This document shows, piece after piece, positions 19,904 to 27,854 of a stretch of 64,000 bases of DNA. Position 1 is the first letter of the stretch. The number at the start of each line of letters is the position of its first letter. The DNA is from Arthrobacter sp. Leaf69. Its GTDB lineage: Bacteria; Actinomycetota; Actinomycetes; Actinomycetales; Micrococcaceae. The translations under genes were made by a program, and so were the position numbers. The stretch covers positions 1 to 64,000 of the forward strand of contig NZ_LMLR01000010.1 in NCBI RefSeq assembly GCF_001422645.1, read 5' to 3'. The notes under the pieces were generated by a model. It saw only the letters and a program-made list of their open reading frames with translations, ran no database searches and was not told the origin of the DNA.

Positions 19904-20203
19904 GTGGACATTCCCCTTTCCCGCAGACCAGTTTATCACGTTTAAGGCATACGACTGCCATGGAACGCACCCAAGAACCGCATGAATACGCGGAAAATGG
20001 CCCCAAACGGCCCTTCAAACCCCTTGACGAATGCGGATATTAGTGCATCACCCCGCCTTTGCCAAGGGCCGGTGGCATCCCTTCGAGCGGCCTGCCGGGT
20101 CCGCATCCGAGGGGCAATATGTGCGACCCGAATCATCGTTTGGGACGGATTGCCGATAGGCTATGGCTGAATACTGTTCCAAGACTCTCAAGGAGTGCGT
20201 GAC
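19904..20203. promoter_or_regulatory. divergent carD / lipoprotein promoter region
   Basis: A 300-base gap with no credible gene. On the minus strand TTGGGT-17-TATGCC and the AT-rich GATAAACT are candidate elements for carD. On the plus strand TTGCCG-16-TACTGT just before the lipoprotein start is a candidate. None is strong, and I see no clear repeats. Confidence 0.35.
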
Positions 20204-20755
20204 GTGGGTTTCACTGCGATGAACCGGGGCCAGCGCGGCAAGCTGGCAATGGCAACGGCGGCTCTGGGCATCGCCCTGCTGTCTGTAACGGGCTGCGGCT
20301 ACATCAACCCCCAGTCGACCGGCGCGGAGTACGCGGCGTCGGACGGAACGCAGGCCAACGTGGGTCCGCTGCAGCTGCGCAACATGATGATCATCTCCGC
20401 CGGTGAGGACAAGCCCGGCCGAGTGATCGGCGCTGTCTACAACACGTCCGGCGAGGACGTAACCCTGACCATCCTCGGTACCGCCGGCTCCCAGACCCAG
20501 GTCCCGGTCAAGCCGAACTCCTACACGATGCTCAACGATTCCACGGACGAGGCCATCCTGAGCACCACCGGCGGCGCTCCGGGATCCCTCGTAGAGGTCA
20601 GCATCAGCGAGGACGGCACGAACCAGGACACGAAGTTCAAGGTTCCGGTACTGGACGGGACGATCGCCGACTACCAGCAGTACCTGCCGGCAGGCAGCGA
20701 GCCCACCGGCACCGCCACGCCGACGCCGTCGCCGACGAGCACCACAGACCACTAG
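20204..20755 (+). CDS. predicted lipoprotein, copper-chaperone-like (PCuAC-like) size
   Basis: A 183-residue secreted lipoprotein: a basic N-terminus (NRGQRGK), a hydrophobic core and the lipobox SVTGC near residue 29. The mature part looks like one beta-sandwich domain with NVGPLQLRNMMIIS and a run of short strands, ending in a Pro/Thr/Ser-rich tail (TPTPSPTSTTDH). The conserved actinobacterial family has no assigned function that I can state with confidence. The GTG at 20204 has AGGAG eight bases upstream; a GTG at 20195 overlaps that site. A strong terminator follows. Its closeness to regX3 may hint at a cell-envelope or phosphate role, but this is only context. Confidence 0.8.
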   Translation: MGFTAMNRGQRGKLAMATAALGIALLSVTGCGYINPQSTGAEYAASDGTQANVGPLQLRNMMIISAGEDKPGRVIGAVYNTSGEDVTLTILGTAGSQTQVPVKPNSYTMLNDSTDEAILSTTGGAPGSLVEVSISEDGTNQDTKFKVPVLDGTIADYQQYLPAGSEPTGTATPTPSPTSTTDH

Positions 20756-20773
20756 CTTCCACACAGAAGGTAG

Positions 20774-20815
20774 GGGCACCCGCACTGAGCGTTCAGTGCG
20801 GGTGCCCTTCCTTTT
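20774..20815 (+). terminator. strong bidirectional terminator
   Basis: A perfect 15-bp stem (GGGCACCCGCACTGA / TCAGTGCGGGTGCCC) with a 4-base loop is followed by TTCCTTTT. It separates the lipoprotein gene from convergent regX3. Confidence 0.85.
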
Positions 20816-20854
20816 CTGCGCTATGCGCGGGCGGGCTGGCGGCCCGGAGCTGGT

Positions 20855-21535
20855 TTAGGGGTCGAACTTGTAACCCAGGCCGCGGACTGTGATCAGGTGT
20901 CGCGGCGCGGAGGGATCCGGCTCGACCTTGCTGCGCAGCCGTTTGACGTGAACGTCCAAGGTCTTGGTGTCCCCCACGTAGTCCGAGCCCCACACCCGGT
21001 CAATCAGCTGCCCCCGGGTGAGGACCCGGCCGGAGTTCCGCAAGAGCATCTCCAGCAGCTCGAACTCCTTCAAGGGGAGCGAGACCTGCTCGCCGCTGAC
21101 GGTGACCACATGCCGCTCAATGTCCATGCGCACCGGTCCTGCCTGCACCGTGCTGGAGACCAGCTCCTCGGGTTCGCCCTGGCGGCGCAACACAGCCCGG
21201 ACACGGGCCACCAGTTCCCGGGATGAGTAGGGCTTGGTGACGTAGTCATCGGCGCCGAGTTCCAGACCCACGACCTTGTCGATCTCCGCGTCCTTCGCCG
21301 TCAACATGATGACCGGGACGGACGAGCGCTGCCGCAGCTGCCGGCAGACCTCAGTGCCGGACTGTCCGGGCAGCTGCAGGTCCAGCAGCACCAGATCGGC
21401 TCCGTTGCGGTCGAATTCGATGATGGCGTCAAGTCCGTTGTCCACCACCTCCACTTCGAACCCTTCCTTGCCCAACAGATAGGACAGAGGGTCGCTGAAC
21501 GACTCTTCGTCCTCGACAACTAGAATCCTGCTCAA
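20855..21535 (-). CDS. regX3: phosphate-responsive response regulator RegX3
   Basis: A 226-residue OmpR/PhoB-type regulator. The receiver domain starts SRILVVEDEESFSDP, with the phosphoacceptor Asp52 in LVLLDLQLPG, Thr in IMLTAKD and Lys in DDYVTKPYSSREL. The C-terminal winged helix has VWGSDYVGDTKTLDVHVKRLRSKVE and the closing HLITVRGLGYKFDP. RegX3 activates phosphate-starvation genes in actinobacteria. It overlaps the senX3 kinase gene by 4 bases (ATGA-type coupling). The divergent phoU and the PHO-box-like repeat upstream of senX3 support the phosphate assignment over other OmpR regulators. Confidence 0.92.
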   Translation of the reverse strand: MSRILVVEDEESFSDPLSYLLGKEGFEVEVVDNGLDAIIEFDRNGADLVLLDLQLPGQSGTEVCRQLRQRSSVPVIMLTAKDAEIDKVVGLELGADDYVTKPYSSRELVARVRAVLRRQGEPEELVSSTVQAGPVRMDIERHVVTVSGEQVSLPLKEFELLEMLLRNSGRVLTRGQLIDRVWGSDYVGDTKTLDVHVKRLRSKVEPDPSAPRHLITVRGLGYKFDP

Positions 21536-22797
21536 GCGGTAGCTCCTTGCTCATGGGCGCCTGCGGCGTCACGTCGTACGGGTCTTGGGTTCTGGGACGA
21601 GCCGTGCGCCGCGGACTCCGTGGCCGCGCGGGCCGAGGGGTCGCGCTCCCCGGCAGCGGCGTCATTGTCCTGGCCCTCCAGTTCCGGAAGGCGGATGGTG
21701 AAGGTGGAGCCCTGGCCGGGCTGTGACCAGAGAGTCACCTCACCGCCATGGTTGGCGACCACGTGCTTGACGATGCTCAGGCCAAGGCCCGTGCCGCCGG
21801 TATGGCGGGACCGTGCCGCGTCCACGCGGTAGAAGCGTTCAAAGACGCGCTCCTGGTCCTCGGGGCTGAGCCCCTCGCCCTGGTCCGTCACGGACACAGC
21901 CACCAGGCCGTCCTTGGACCGGATGCCGATCCCGACGCGGGTATTTTCCGGGGAGTAACGGATGGCGTTGTCGATCAGGTTGCGCAGCGCCGTCACCAGC
22001 TGGTCCTGGTCGCCGTAAACCATCGCGTCCGCATGCCCGCCGACCACGAGTTCGATGTTCCTGCTCTCTGCCGGCAGCTGCGAGCGGTCCACCGCCTCGG
22101 CGACCACGGTGTTGATGTCCACCGCCCGCCCCTGCTGCGCGACGTTGGTGCCCTGCAGCCGGGAGAGTTCGATGATGTCCTGCACCAGGGCGGCCAGCCG
22201 GGCGGATTCCTTGTGCGTGCGCCGGGCGAAGCGCCGCACGGCTTCCGGGTCATCCGCGGAGGACTCAAGCGCTTCGGCCAGCAGCGAGATGGCCCCGACC
22301 GGCGTCTTCAGTTCGTGGGAGACGTTGGCGACGAAGTCGTTGCGGACTTCCTCGGTGCGGGTGACCTCGGTCCTGTCGTCGGCCAGCAGGAGGATATATT
22401 CCTCCGCGATCACGGCCGCCCGCACCTGGACCACGATGGTTCCCTGGCCCAGCGGACCTCGCGGGAGTTCCAGGAGCCGTTCGAGGATGACGCCGTCGCG
22501 CCGGACTTTGGCCGTCATTTCCAGCAGCTGCTCGTGGACCAAGGTGTGGCCGCGCACCAGGCCGTAAGCGTACGCGGCGGGGCTGGCACGGACGACGCCG
22601 TCGATCGCGTCCACCACCACGAAGGCCCGTCCGACGGCGGCCAGCACCTCGGCGGCGCCCTCGGGAAGCGAGGGGTCCTCGAACTCGACGTCCACCAGCT
22701 TGCGCTGCCGCTCGCTGACCCGGAACGCCTGCACTCCGAAGACGCCAAGCGCCAGGCCGATCAGGCCGGCGATCACGCCGATAAGCATTGGATCCAC
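21532..22797 (-). CDS. senX3: phosphate sensor histidine kinase SenX3
   Basis: A 421-residue kinase with an N-terminal membrane helix (about residues 4-25), a PAS-like region (about 50-160), then the HisKA domain with VSHELKTPVGA holding the phosphorylated His, and the ATPase domain with N box LRNLIDNAIRYSP, G1 DQGEGLSPED, F box VFERFYRVD and G2 TGGTGLGLSIVKH. It would phosphorylate RegX3. A long disordered C-terminal tail of about 45 residues follows the ATPase. The operon starts here, and a PHO-box-like direct repeat lies 60-100 bases upstream. Confidence 0.92.
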   Translation of the reverse strand: MDPMLIGVIAGLIGLALGVFGVQAFRVSERQRKLVDVEFEDPSLPEGAAEVLAAVGRAFVVVDAIDGVVRASPAAYAYGLVRGHTLVHEQLLEMTAKVRRDGVILERLLELPRGPLGQGTIVVQVRAAVIAEEYILLLADDRTEVTRTEEVRNDFVANVSHELKTPVGAISLLAEALESSADDPEAVRRFARRTHKESARLAALVQDIIELSRLQGTNVAQQGRAVDINTVVAEAVDRSQLPAESRNIELVVGGHADAMVYGDQDQLVTALRNLIDNAIRYSPENTRVGIGIRSKDGLVAVSVTDQGEGLSPEDQERVFERFYRVDAARSRHTGGTGLGLSIVKHVVANHGGEVTLWSQPGQGSTFTIRLPELEGQDNDAAAGERDPSARAATESAAHGSSQNPRPVRRDAAGAHEQGATA

Positions 22798-22857
22798 GGC
22801 TCCAGCTTATGCTCTGCCCCGCGTCGGAAACTGTAATCTCCCGCTATTGCCGCTCCG

Positions 22858-22901
22858 GTTCAGCTAACGTTCACCTATTGGGGCGTAACAGTTCACCGGA
22901 T
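22858..22901. promoter_or_regulatory. PHO-box-like 11-bp direct repeats (RegX3/PhoP site)
   Basis: Four consecutive 11-base units lie here: GTTCAGCTAAC, GTTCACCTATT, a degenerate GGGGCGTAACA, and GTTCACCGGAT. GTTCACC in 11-bp direct repeats is the known actinobacterial PHO-box pattern. The repeats lie in the gap between divergent senX3 and phoU, so they could control both. Confidence 0.7.
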
Positions 22902-22995
22902 GCTGGAACACTTGACAGTTGGAGCGCCGCGAGGTGACCGAAATGGGCCCGCCACTGTTGGTGGCCGGCAATATTTCCGAGGAAAGGATGCACAC

Positions 22996-23658
22996 GTGCG
23001 CAAGGTTTTTCAGGAAGAGCTCGCCCAAGTGGGGGAACAGCTCGTCGAAATCTCAAAGCTGGTCAGTGAGGCCATCGAGAAAGCCACGACTGCCTTCGAC
23101 GGCGCCGACATCGATCTTGCCGAGGACGTCATCGCGGCCGATGCGCGGATCGACTTCCTGCAGAACAGCCTCGACGAGCGCGCCATCGATATCCTCGCCC
23201 TGCAGGGCCCCGTGGCCAGTGACCTGCGGATGATTGTGGGATCCCTCCGGATGAGCGCCTCCCTGGAGCGCATGGGTGACCTCGCCCGGCACCTCGCCCA
23301 GCTCGCCCGCCTCCGCTATCCCGCGACCGTGGTTCCCGCGCAGCTGCGCGAGACGTTCAAGAGCTTCGCCGAACACGATCTGCTGATCGCTGAGAAGCTC
23401 ACGGTGCTGCTGGAAACCCGGGACCTCGAAGTGGCACGGGACATCATGAAGGCCAACTCGGCCGTGAACGACCTGCACCTGAGCGTTTTCAAGGCGATCG
23501 CCCGCAGCGACTGGCAGGAGTCCCCGGCCACAACCGTCGACGTCGCACTGGCCAGCCGCTACTTCGAACGTTTCGCGGACCACGGCGTCTCCGTGGCTCA
23601 GAAGGTCACCTACCTGGTCACCGGTGCGTGGCAGCCGAACAGCATCGAGCACAGCTAG
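22996..23658 (+). CDS. phoU: phosphate signalling protein PhoU
   Basis: PhoU (220 residues) is a cytoplasmic protein of two three-helix bundles that links phosphate transport to the SenX3-type kinase. The two repeated halves are visible, each with the E/D-rich metal-binding motif: DFLQNSLDERAIDILA and LERMGDLARHLA in the first, and ASRYFERFADHGVSVAQ in the second. The GTG at 22996 is chosen because AGGAAAGGA is upstream and RKVFQEELAQVGEQL is the normal start; the frame stays open 32 codons further up without similarity. It is divergent from senX3-regX3. No pst transporter is in the window. Confidence 0.93.
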   Translation: MRKVFQEELAQVGEQLVEISKLVSEAIEKATTAFDGADIDLAEDVIAADARIDFLQNSLDERAIDILALQGPVASDLRMIVGSLRMSASLERMGDLARHLAQLARLRYPATVVPAQLRETFKSFAEHDLLIAEKLTVLLETRDLEVARDIMKANSAVNDLHLSVFKAIARSDWQESPATTVDVALASRYFERFADHGVSVAQKVTYLVTGAWQPNSIEHS

Positions 23659-23708
23659 CCCTCCCCGGGTCGGGAGAATATTGTCCGGACTCCAGCGCCG
23701 GACCGCAC

Positions 23709-23762
23709 AACGTACGACGCCGGCCGGTCACCTTCAGAGGTGACCGGCCGGCGTCGTACGTT
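23709..23762. terminator. bidirectional terminator between phoU and gpmA
   Basis: A perfect hairpin with a stem of about 25 bp (AACGTACGACGCC... pairing with ...GGCGTCGTACGTT) and a very small loop lies between the convergent phoU and gpmA stops. One side ends in TT, so T-runs are short; the stem alone is exceptionally stable. Confidence 0.75.
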
Positions 23763-23784
23763 CAGTGGTTGCGTGAGCCGAACG

Positions 23785-24531
23785 CTACTTCTTGCCCTGG
23801 TTGGCGACAGCCTGGATGGCTTCGGCCGCGGCCTCGGGATCGAGGTACGTGCCGCCCGGATTGAGCGGCTGGAAGTTCTCGTCCAGTTCGTAGACCAGCG
23901 GGATGCCCGTGGGGATGTTCAATCCGGCAATGGCCTCGTCGCTGATGCCGTCAAGGTGCTTGACGAGGGCGCGCAGGGAGTTGCCGTGGGCCGTAACCAG
24001 GACGGTCTTGCCGGCCTTAAGGTCTTCCTTGATGTCCGATTCCCAGTAGGGCATCAGGCGGACCAGGACGTCTTTGAGGCACTCGGTGCGGGGCAGGTGG
24101 TCACCGAGGTCCGCATAGCGCGGATCGTGGGCCTGGGAGAACTCGGAGTCGTCGGCCAGGGGCGGCGGCGGGGTGTCGTAGGACCGGCGCCAGGTCATGA
24201 ACTGCTCTTCACCGTATTCGGCGAGAGTCTGGGCCTTGTCCTTGCCCTGCAGGGCGCCGTAGTGACGCTCGTTGAGCCGCCAGTCGCGCTTGACCGGAAT
24301 CCAGCCGCGGTCGGCCTTGTCGAGGGTCATGTTGGCGGTGTTGATGGCCCGCTTCAGCAGGGACGTGTAAACGACGTCCGGGAGGATGTTGTTCTCCACG
24401 AGAAGCTCGCCGCCGCGGATCGCCTCGGCCCGGCCCTGGTCGTTGAGGTCAACGTCCACCCAGCCGGTGAACAGGTTCTTGGCGTTCCATTCGCTGTGGC
24501 CGTGGCGCAGCAGAATCAGCTTATAAGTCAT
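23785..24531 (-). CDS. gpmA: 2,3-bisphosphoglycerate-dependent phosphoglycerate mutase
   Basis: A 248-residue glycolytic enzyme interconverting 3- and 2-phosphoglycerate. The catalytic His is in [12 protein letters not shown], and the family motifs [39 protein letters not shown] and [13 protein letters not shown] (second His) are all present. The ATG at 24531 gives the exact usual length and has AGGA eight bases upstream; ATG at 24540 and further in-frame starts are less likely. Convergent with phoU, a neighbourhood seen in other actinobacteria. Confidence 0.96.
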   Translation of the reverse strand: MTYKLILLRHGHSEWNAKNLFTGWVDVDLNDQGRAEAIRGGELLVENNILPDVVYTSLLKRAINTANMTLDKADRGWIPVKRDWRLNERHYGALQGKDKAQTLAEYGEEQFMTWRRSYDTPPPPLADDSEFSQAHDPRYADLGDHLPRTECLKDVLVRLMPYWESDIKEDLKAGKTVLVTAHGNSLRALVKHLDGISDEAIAGLNIPTGIPLVYELDENFQPLNPGGTYLDPEAAAEAIQAVANQGKK

Positions 24532-24675
24532 GGTTTTCATCCTAGCGGAGCGGCCGCGGGCAGTGCCGTGCATTACATCTCCCCCGCCACAACGCAACGC
24601 GGGTCAGTCCGCGCCGGTTCCGCCGGGTGCCTCATGGGCCGGAACTGAACCCGCGCTGGAGGATAAGGTGGGCAG

Positions 24676-25551
24676 GTGGTGCAGAAGGCTGAGCGGGTGG
24701 TGCCCCCGCAGACCCATGTCATGGACAAACGCGGCATGGACAAACGCGGCGTGGCGAAAAGCGGACCCCGCGCCGGCCGCCCGGTGGGCAACATTACCCG
24801 CGGCACCACCAACCCCAACCGGATGCGCCGGCTGGACCGCTGGCTGACCGGCACGCAGGCCTGGCGGCTGCGCGCGGCGGCCGATCCCCTGGTCGTGGAT
24901 CTGGGCTACGGCGCCTCCCCGGCCACCGCCGTCGAACTCTTTGACCGGCTGTCCGCGATCCGGCCCGACGTGCGGGTGGTCGGAATCGAAATCGAGCCTG
25001 AGCGGGTCCGGCTGGCCAGGGAACTGGAACGGCCCGGGCTGAGCTTCGAGCTGGGCGGATTCGAACTGCCCGTGGCCGGCCGCCCCGTCCTGGTGCGGGC
25101 CTTCAACGTGCTGCGGCAGTATGAGGAAGCCGACGTCGCGGCCATCTGGCGGCTGGTGCAGGGGCGGTTGGCGCCGGGCGGGCTGTTCATTGACGGCACC
25201 TGCGACGAAATCGGCCGCCGGGTTACGTGGGTGGCGCTGGACGCCGAGCGGCCGCTGAGCCTGAGCCTGTCCATGCGGTTCGGCAGTTTTGCGCTGCCCT
25301 CGGAAGCCGCCGAGCGGCTACCGAAAGCCCTCATCCACCGGAATGTCCCGGGCGAGCGGATTCAGGGCTTCCTGCAGGCCATGGACAAGGCCTGGCTGGA
25401 GGCGGCTCCGCTCGCGTCCTTCGGAAACCGGCAACGCTGGACGGCCATGTGTCGGTCACTGCGCGACGGCGGCTGGCCGGTCCAGGACGGCCCGTCCCGG
25501 TGGCGGCTGGGAGAACTTACGGTCGGCTGGGACGCGGTGGCGCCGGGTTAA
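24676..25551 (+). CDS. SAM-dependent methyltransferase-like protein
   Basis: A 291-residue protein with a class I methyltransferase fold: motif I VVDLGYGASP near residue 75, the acidic strand end GIEIEPERVRLA, and a later LAPGGLFIDGTCDE that fits motif VI. The substrate is unknown. The start is uncertain: GTG at 24676 is used, but ATG codons at 24721 and 24736 lie within a 15-base DNA repeat that encodes MDKRG twice and a third degenerate copy. Downstream starts would still keep the methyltransferase domain intact. It stands alone on its strand, divergent from gpmA and convergent with the DUF2516 gene. Confidence 0.75.
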   Translation: MVQKAERVVPPQTHVMDKRGMDKRGVAKSGPRAGRPVGNITRGTTNPNRMRRLDRWLTGTQAWRLRAAADPLVVDLGYGASPATAVELFDRLSAIRPDVRVVGIEIEPERVRLARELERPGLSFELGGFELPVAGRPVLVRAFNVLRQYEEADVAAIWRLVQGRLAPGGLFIDGTCDEIGRRVTWVALDAERPLSLSLSMRFGSFALPSEAAERLPKALIHRNVPGERIQGFLQAMDKAWLEAAPLASFGNRQRWTAMCRSLRDGGWPVQDGPSRWRLGELTVGWDAVAPG

Positions 25552-25561
25552 TGTGGAAGGG

Positions 25562-25915
25562 TCACCAGGGTCCGTAGGGGCCCATGTTGCGGCTGCCGCC
25601 GCGGCCGGCGTCCTTGACGGCAGGGCGGACGTCGGCGAGGTAGACGGACGCCGCCGTCACGGCGACGAGTCCGAACAGTCCCAGCGGACCCAGTAGGCCA
25701 CCGCCGCCGCCCAGGAGGGAGAGCAGGCCGACGGCCAAGGCCCCGCCAGTGACGGCCAGCCAGAAAGTCTTGGTGCGCTTGGACACGGCTTCGAAGGCGT
25801 TCGCCTTGTGCCGCAGGCAGTCAAAGAACGCCCACACCTCAAGGGCAAGGGCTACCAGGGCCAGGAGAAAATAGATCCCTGTTTCGACATAGTAAATAAG
25901 CGCTCTTCCGTCCAT
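25562..25915 (-). CDS. DUF2516 family membrane protein
   Basis: A 117-residue protein with three predicted membrane segments (about residues 8-31, 50-70 and 74-94), separated by the basic loop DCLRHKANAFEAVSKRTKTF, which is the most conserved part of the DUF2516 family. The C-terminus is Gly/Pro-rich. Its function is unknown. It begins 9 bases after the stop of the trans-sulfuration enzyme gene on the same strand, so the two are likely cotranscribed. Confidence 0.8.
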   Translation of the reverse strand: MDGRALIYYVETGIYFLLALVALALEVWAFFDCLRHKANAFEAVSKRTKTFWLAVTGGALAVGLLSLLGGGGGLLGPLGLFGLVAVTAASVYLADVRPAVKDAGRGGSRNMGPYGPW

Positions 25916-25924
25916 CCCCCCAGC

Positions 25925-27109
25925 CTAACCGCCCAGAGTGGCCAGAGCCTGCTCCAAATCGGCCCAAAGGTCCTCGACGTTCTCGATCCCGACGCTCATC
26001 CGGACCAGGTTGTCCGGCACACTGGCCGGCTCGGCCGTGTGCCGCCGCCGCCGTTCGATCAGCGACTCCACGCCTCCCAGGGAGGTGGCCGGCAGCCACA
26101 GCTTCAGGGCACGGATCATCCGGTCCGCGGCGTCGGCTCCGCTGAGGCCGCCCACCGGGGCCATTTCAATGCACAGCACCGAGCCGAACCCCTTCATCTG
26201 GCTCTTGGCCCGTTCGTGGCCGGGATCGGTGGGAAGTCCCGGGAACCGGATGCTGCCGACCCGCGGATGCGTGCGCAGCCGCTCGGCCAGCACCGCTGCT
26301 GAGGCCTGCGACCGCTCAACCCGCAAGGCCAGCGTGCGCAACCCGCGCAGCGCCAGCCAGGCCTCAAAGGGCCCGGCGATGCCGCCGTGGATGGTGCGGT
26401 GGTGCAGCAGCGAGGCGCGGAGTCCGGCGTCGGAAGTCACCAGGGCGCCCAGCACGACGTCGGAGTGGCCCGACAGGTACTTCGTCACTGAGTGCAGGAC
26501 GACGTCGGAGCCCAAGGCCAGCGGTTGCTGCACCAGCGGCGTCGAGAAGGTGTTGTCGGTGACGACGACGGCGCCCGCCGCGTGCGCGGCCGCCGTCAGC
26601 GCACGGATGTCCGCGACGCCCAGCATCGGGTTGGTGGGACTCTCCAGCCAGAGCATGCTGGCTGGCCGCCCGCCCGCCGGAGCGAGCTGCGCCAGGACGG
26701 CATCGGTGTCCGCGATATCCACGGTGCGCAGCTCCAGGAACCCCTTCTCGGCCAGCTCCGTGGCCATCACCAGGGAGCCTGCGTAGCTGTGGGACGGCAT
26801 GACCAGCACGCCTCCGGCGGGAACCAGGGAAAGGGCCGAACTGACGGCGGCAAGGCCGGAGGCGTAGAGGAGGCCGGGAAGCGCGGCGCCTTCGAGCTGG
26901 CCGAGGGCTTCCTCGAAGGGGTCCCAAGTGGGGTTGGAGTATCGCCCGTAGCCGCGGTCGCCGTCGCCCAGCGGACCCGTCCCGAAATACGTGGAGGACA
27001 GCACCAGCGGAGGATTGACAGGTTCGTCGCGTTCGCGCGGCGGGCGGCCGGCCGCCACAACGACTGTTTCTGCGGAAAGCGCGGCTGCCTGTTGTTCGGA
27101 AAGACTCAT
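25925..27109 (-). CDS. Cys/Met metabolism PLP-dependent enzyme (cystathionine synthase/lyase family)
   Basis: A 394-residue fold-type I PLP enzyme of the trans-sulfuration family. Visible are YGRYSNPTWDPFEEAL, the PLP-phosphate region LYASGLAAVSSAL, the PLP-stacking segment ESPTNPMLGVADI, the cofactor Asp in VVTDNTFSTP and the Schiff-base Lys in HSVTKYLSGHSDVVLG. The C-terminal TSLGGVESLIERR is also typical. Sequence alone cannot separate cystathionine gamma-synthase from gamma-lyase. The ATG at 27109 gives the normal length; the frame continues upstream across the tmk start region with no similarity. It is divergent from tmk. Confidence 0.88.
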   Translation of the reverse strand: MSLSEQQAAALSAETVVVAAGRPPRERDEPVNPPLVLSSTYFGTGPLGDGDRGYGRYSNPTWDPFEEALGQLEGAALPGLLYASGLAAVSSALSLVPAGGVLVMPSHSYAGSLVMATELAEKGFLELRTVDIADTDAVLAQLAPAGGRPASMLWLESPTNPMLGVADIRALTAAAHAAGAVVVTDNTFSTPLVQQPLALGSDVVLHSVTKYLSGHSDVVLGALVTSDAGLRASLLHHRTIHGGIAGPFEAWLALRGLRTLALRVERSQASAAVLAERLRTHPRVGSIRFPGLPTDPGHERAKSQMKGFGSVLCIEMAPVGGLSGADAADRMIRALKLWLPATSLGGVESLIERRRRHTAEPASVPDNLVRMSVGIENVEDLWADLEQALATLGG

Positions 27110-27197
27110 GGTCACAGGGTACTTCGGGGCCCGGCAGGGCGCCCAAGGCGTTACGCCGCGGCGCGTTTCTGTCAGGGATTGTCGGTAGGCTAGAGCA

Positions 27198-27854
27198 GTG
27201 ACTACCCAGAACCCCGGACTGTTTATCGCCTTCGAAGGCGGTGACGGCGCCGGCAAGTCCACGCAGGCGGCTGCGCTGGCCGCGGCGCTTGAGTCGCGCG
27301 GCCTCACGGTGCTGCGGACCCGGGAGCCGGGCGGCACTCCCATCGGCGAGAAACTGCGTTCCCTGGTCCTGGACCACGGCCACGGCCACATCGACGCGCA
27401 TACCGAAGCCCTGATCTTTGCGGCGTCCCGCGCCGCCCACGCCAGCCAAATCATCCGCCCCGCCCTGGAGCGCGGCGAGATCGTCCTCACCGACCGCTAC
27501 ATCGACTCCTCGGTCGCTTACCAGGGCGCGGGCCGGGACCTCGGCATCGACGCCGTCCGGGACATCAATCACTGGGCCACGTCGGGACTGCAGCCGGATC
27601 TCACCGTGTTGCTCGACGTCGACCCCGAGGTCGGGCGCCGCCGCCGCACCGCGGGCGACGCCGCCGAGGACCGGCTGGAATCCGAGGCCGACGAATTCCA
27701 CGCCAGGATCCGGACCGCCTTCCTCACCCTCGCCGCGGCCAGGCCGGAGCAGTACCTCGTCCTCCCTGCCCGCCTCCCGGTCGAGGACCTGGCCGCGCGG
27801 ATCCTGGCACGGGTCGAGGCCCTGCTGCCCCTCCCCCGGAGCGTGCAAGCATGA
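27198..27854 (+). CDS. tmk: thymidylate kinase
   Basis: A 218-residue kinase that phosphorylates dTMP to dTDP. The P-loop FEGGDGAGKSTQ is near residue 11, RTREPGGTPIGEKLR follows, and LTDRYIDSSVAYQG is the DRY-type motif that binds substrate. The lid region is RRRRTAGDAAEDRLE. GTG at 27198 is used; there is little ribosome-binding sequence in front of it. The stop overlaps the holB ATG by 4 bases, the common tmk-holB coupling. Confidence 0.96.
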   Translation: MTTQNPGLFIAFEGGDGAGKSTQAAALAAALESRGLTVLRTREPGGTPIGEKLRSLVLDHGHGHIDAHTEALIFAASRAAHASQIIRPALERGEIVLTDRYIDSSVAYQGAGRDLGIDAVRDINHWATSGLQPDLTVLLDVDPEVGRRRRTAGDAAEDRLESEADEFHARIRTAFLTLAAARPEQYLVLPARLPVEDLAARILARVEALLPLPRSVQA

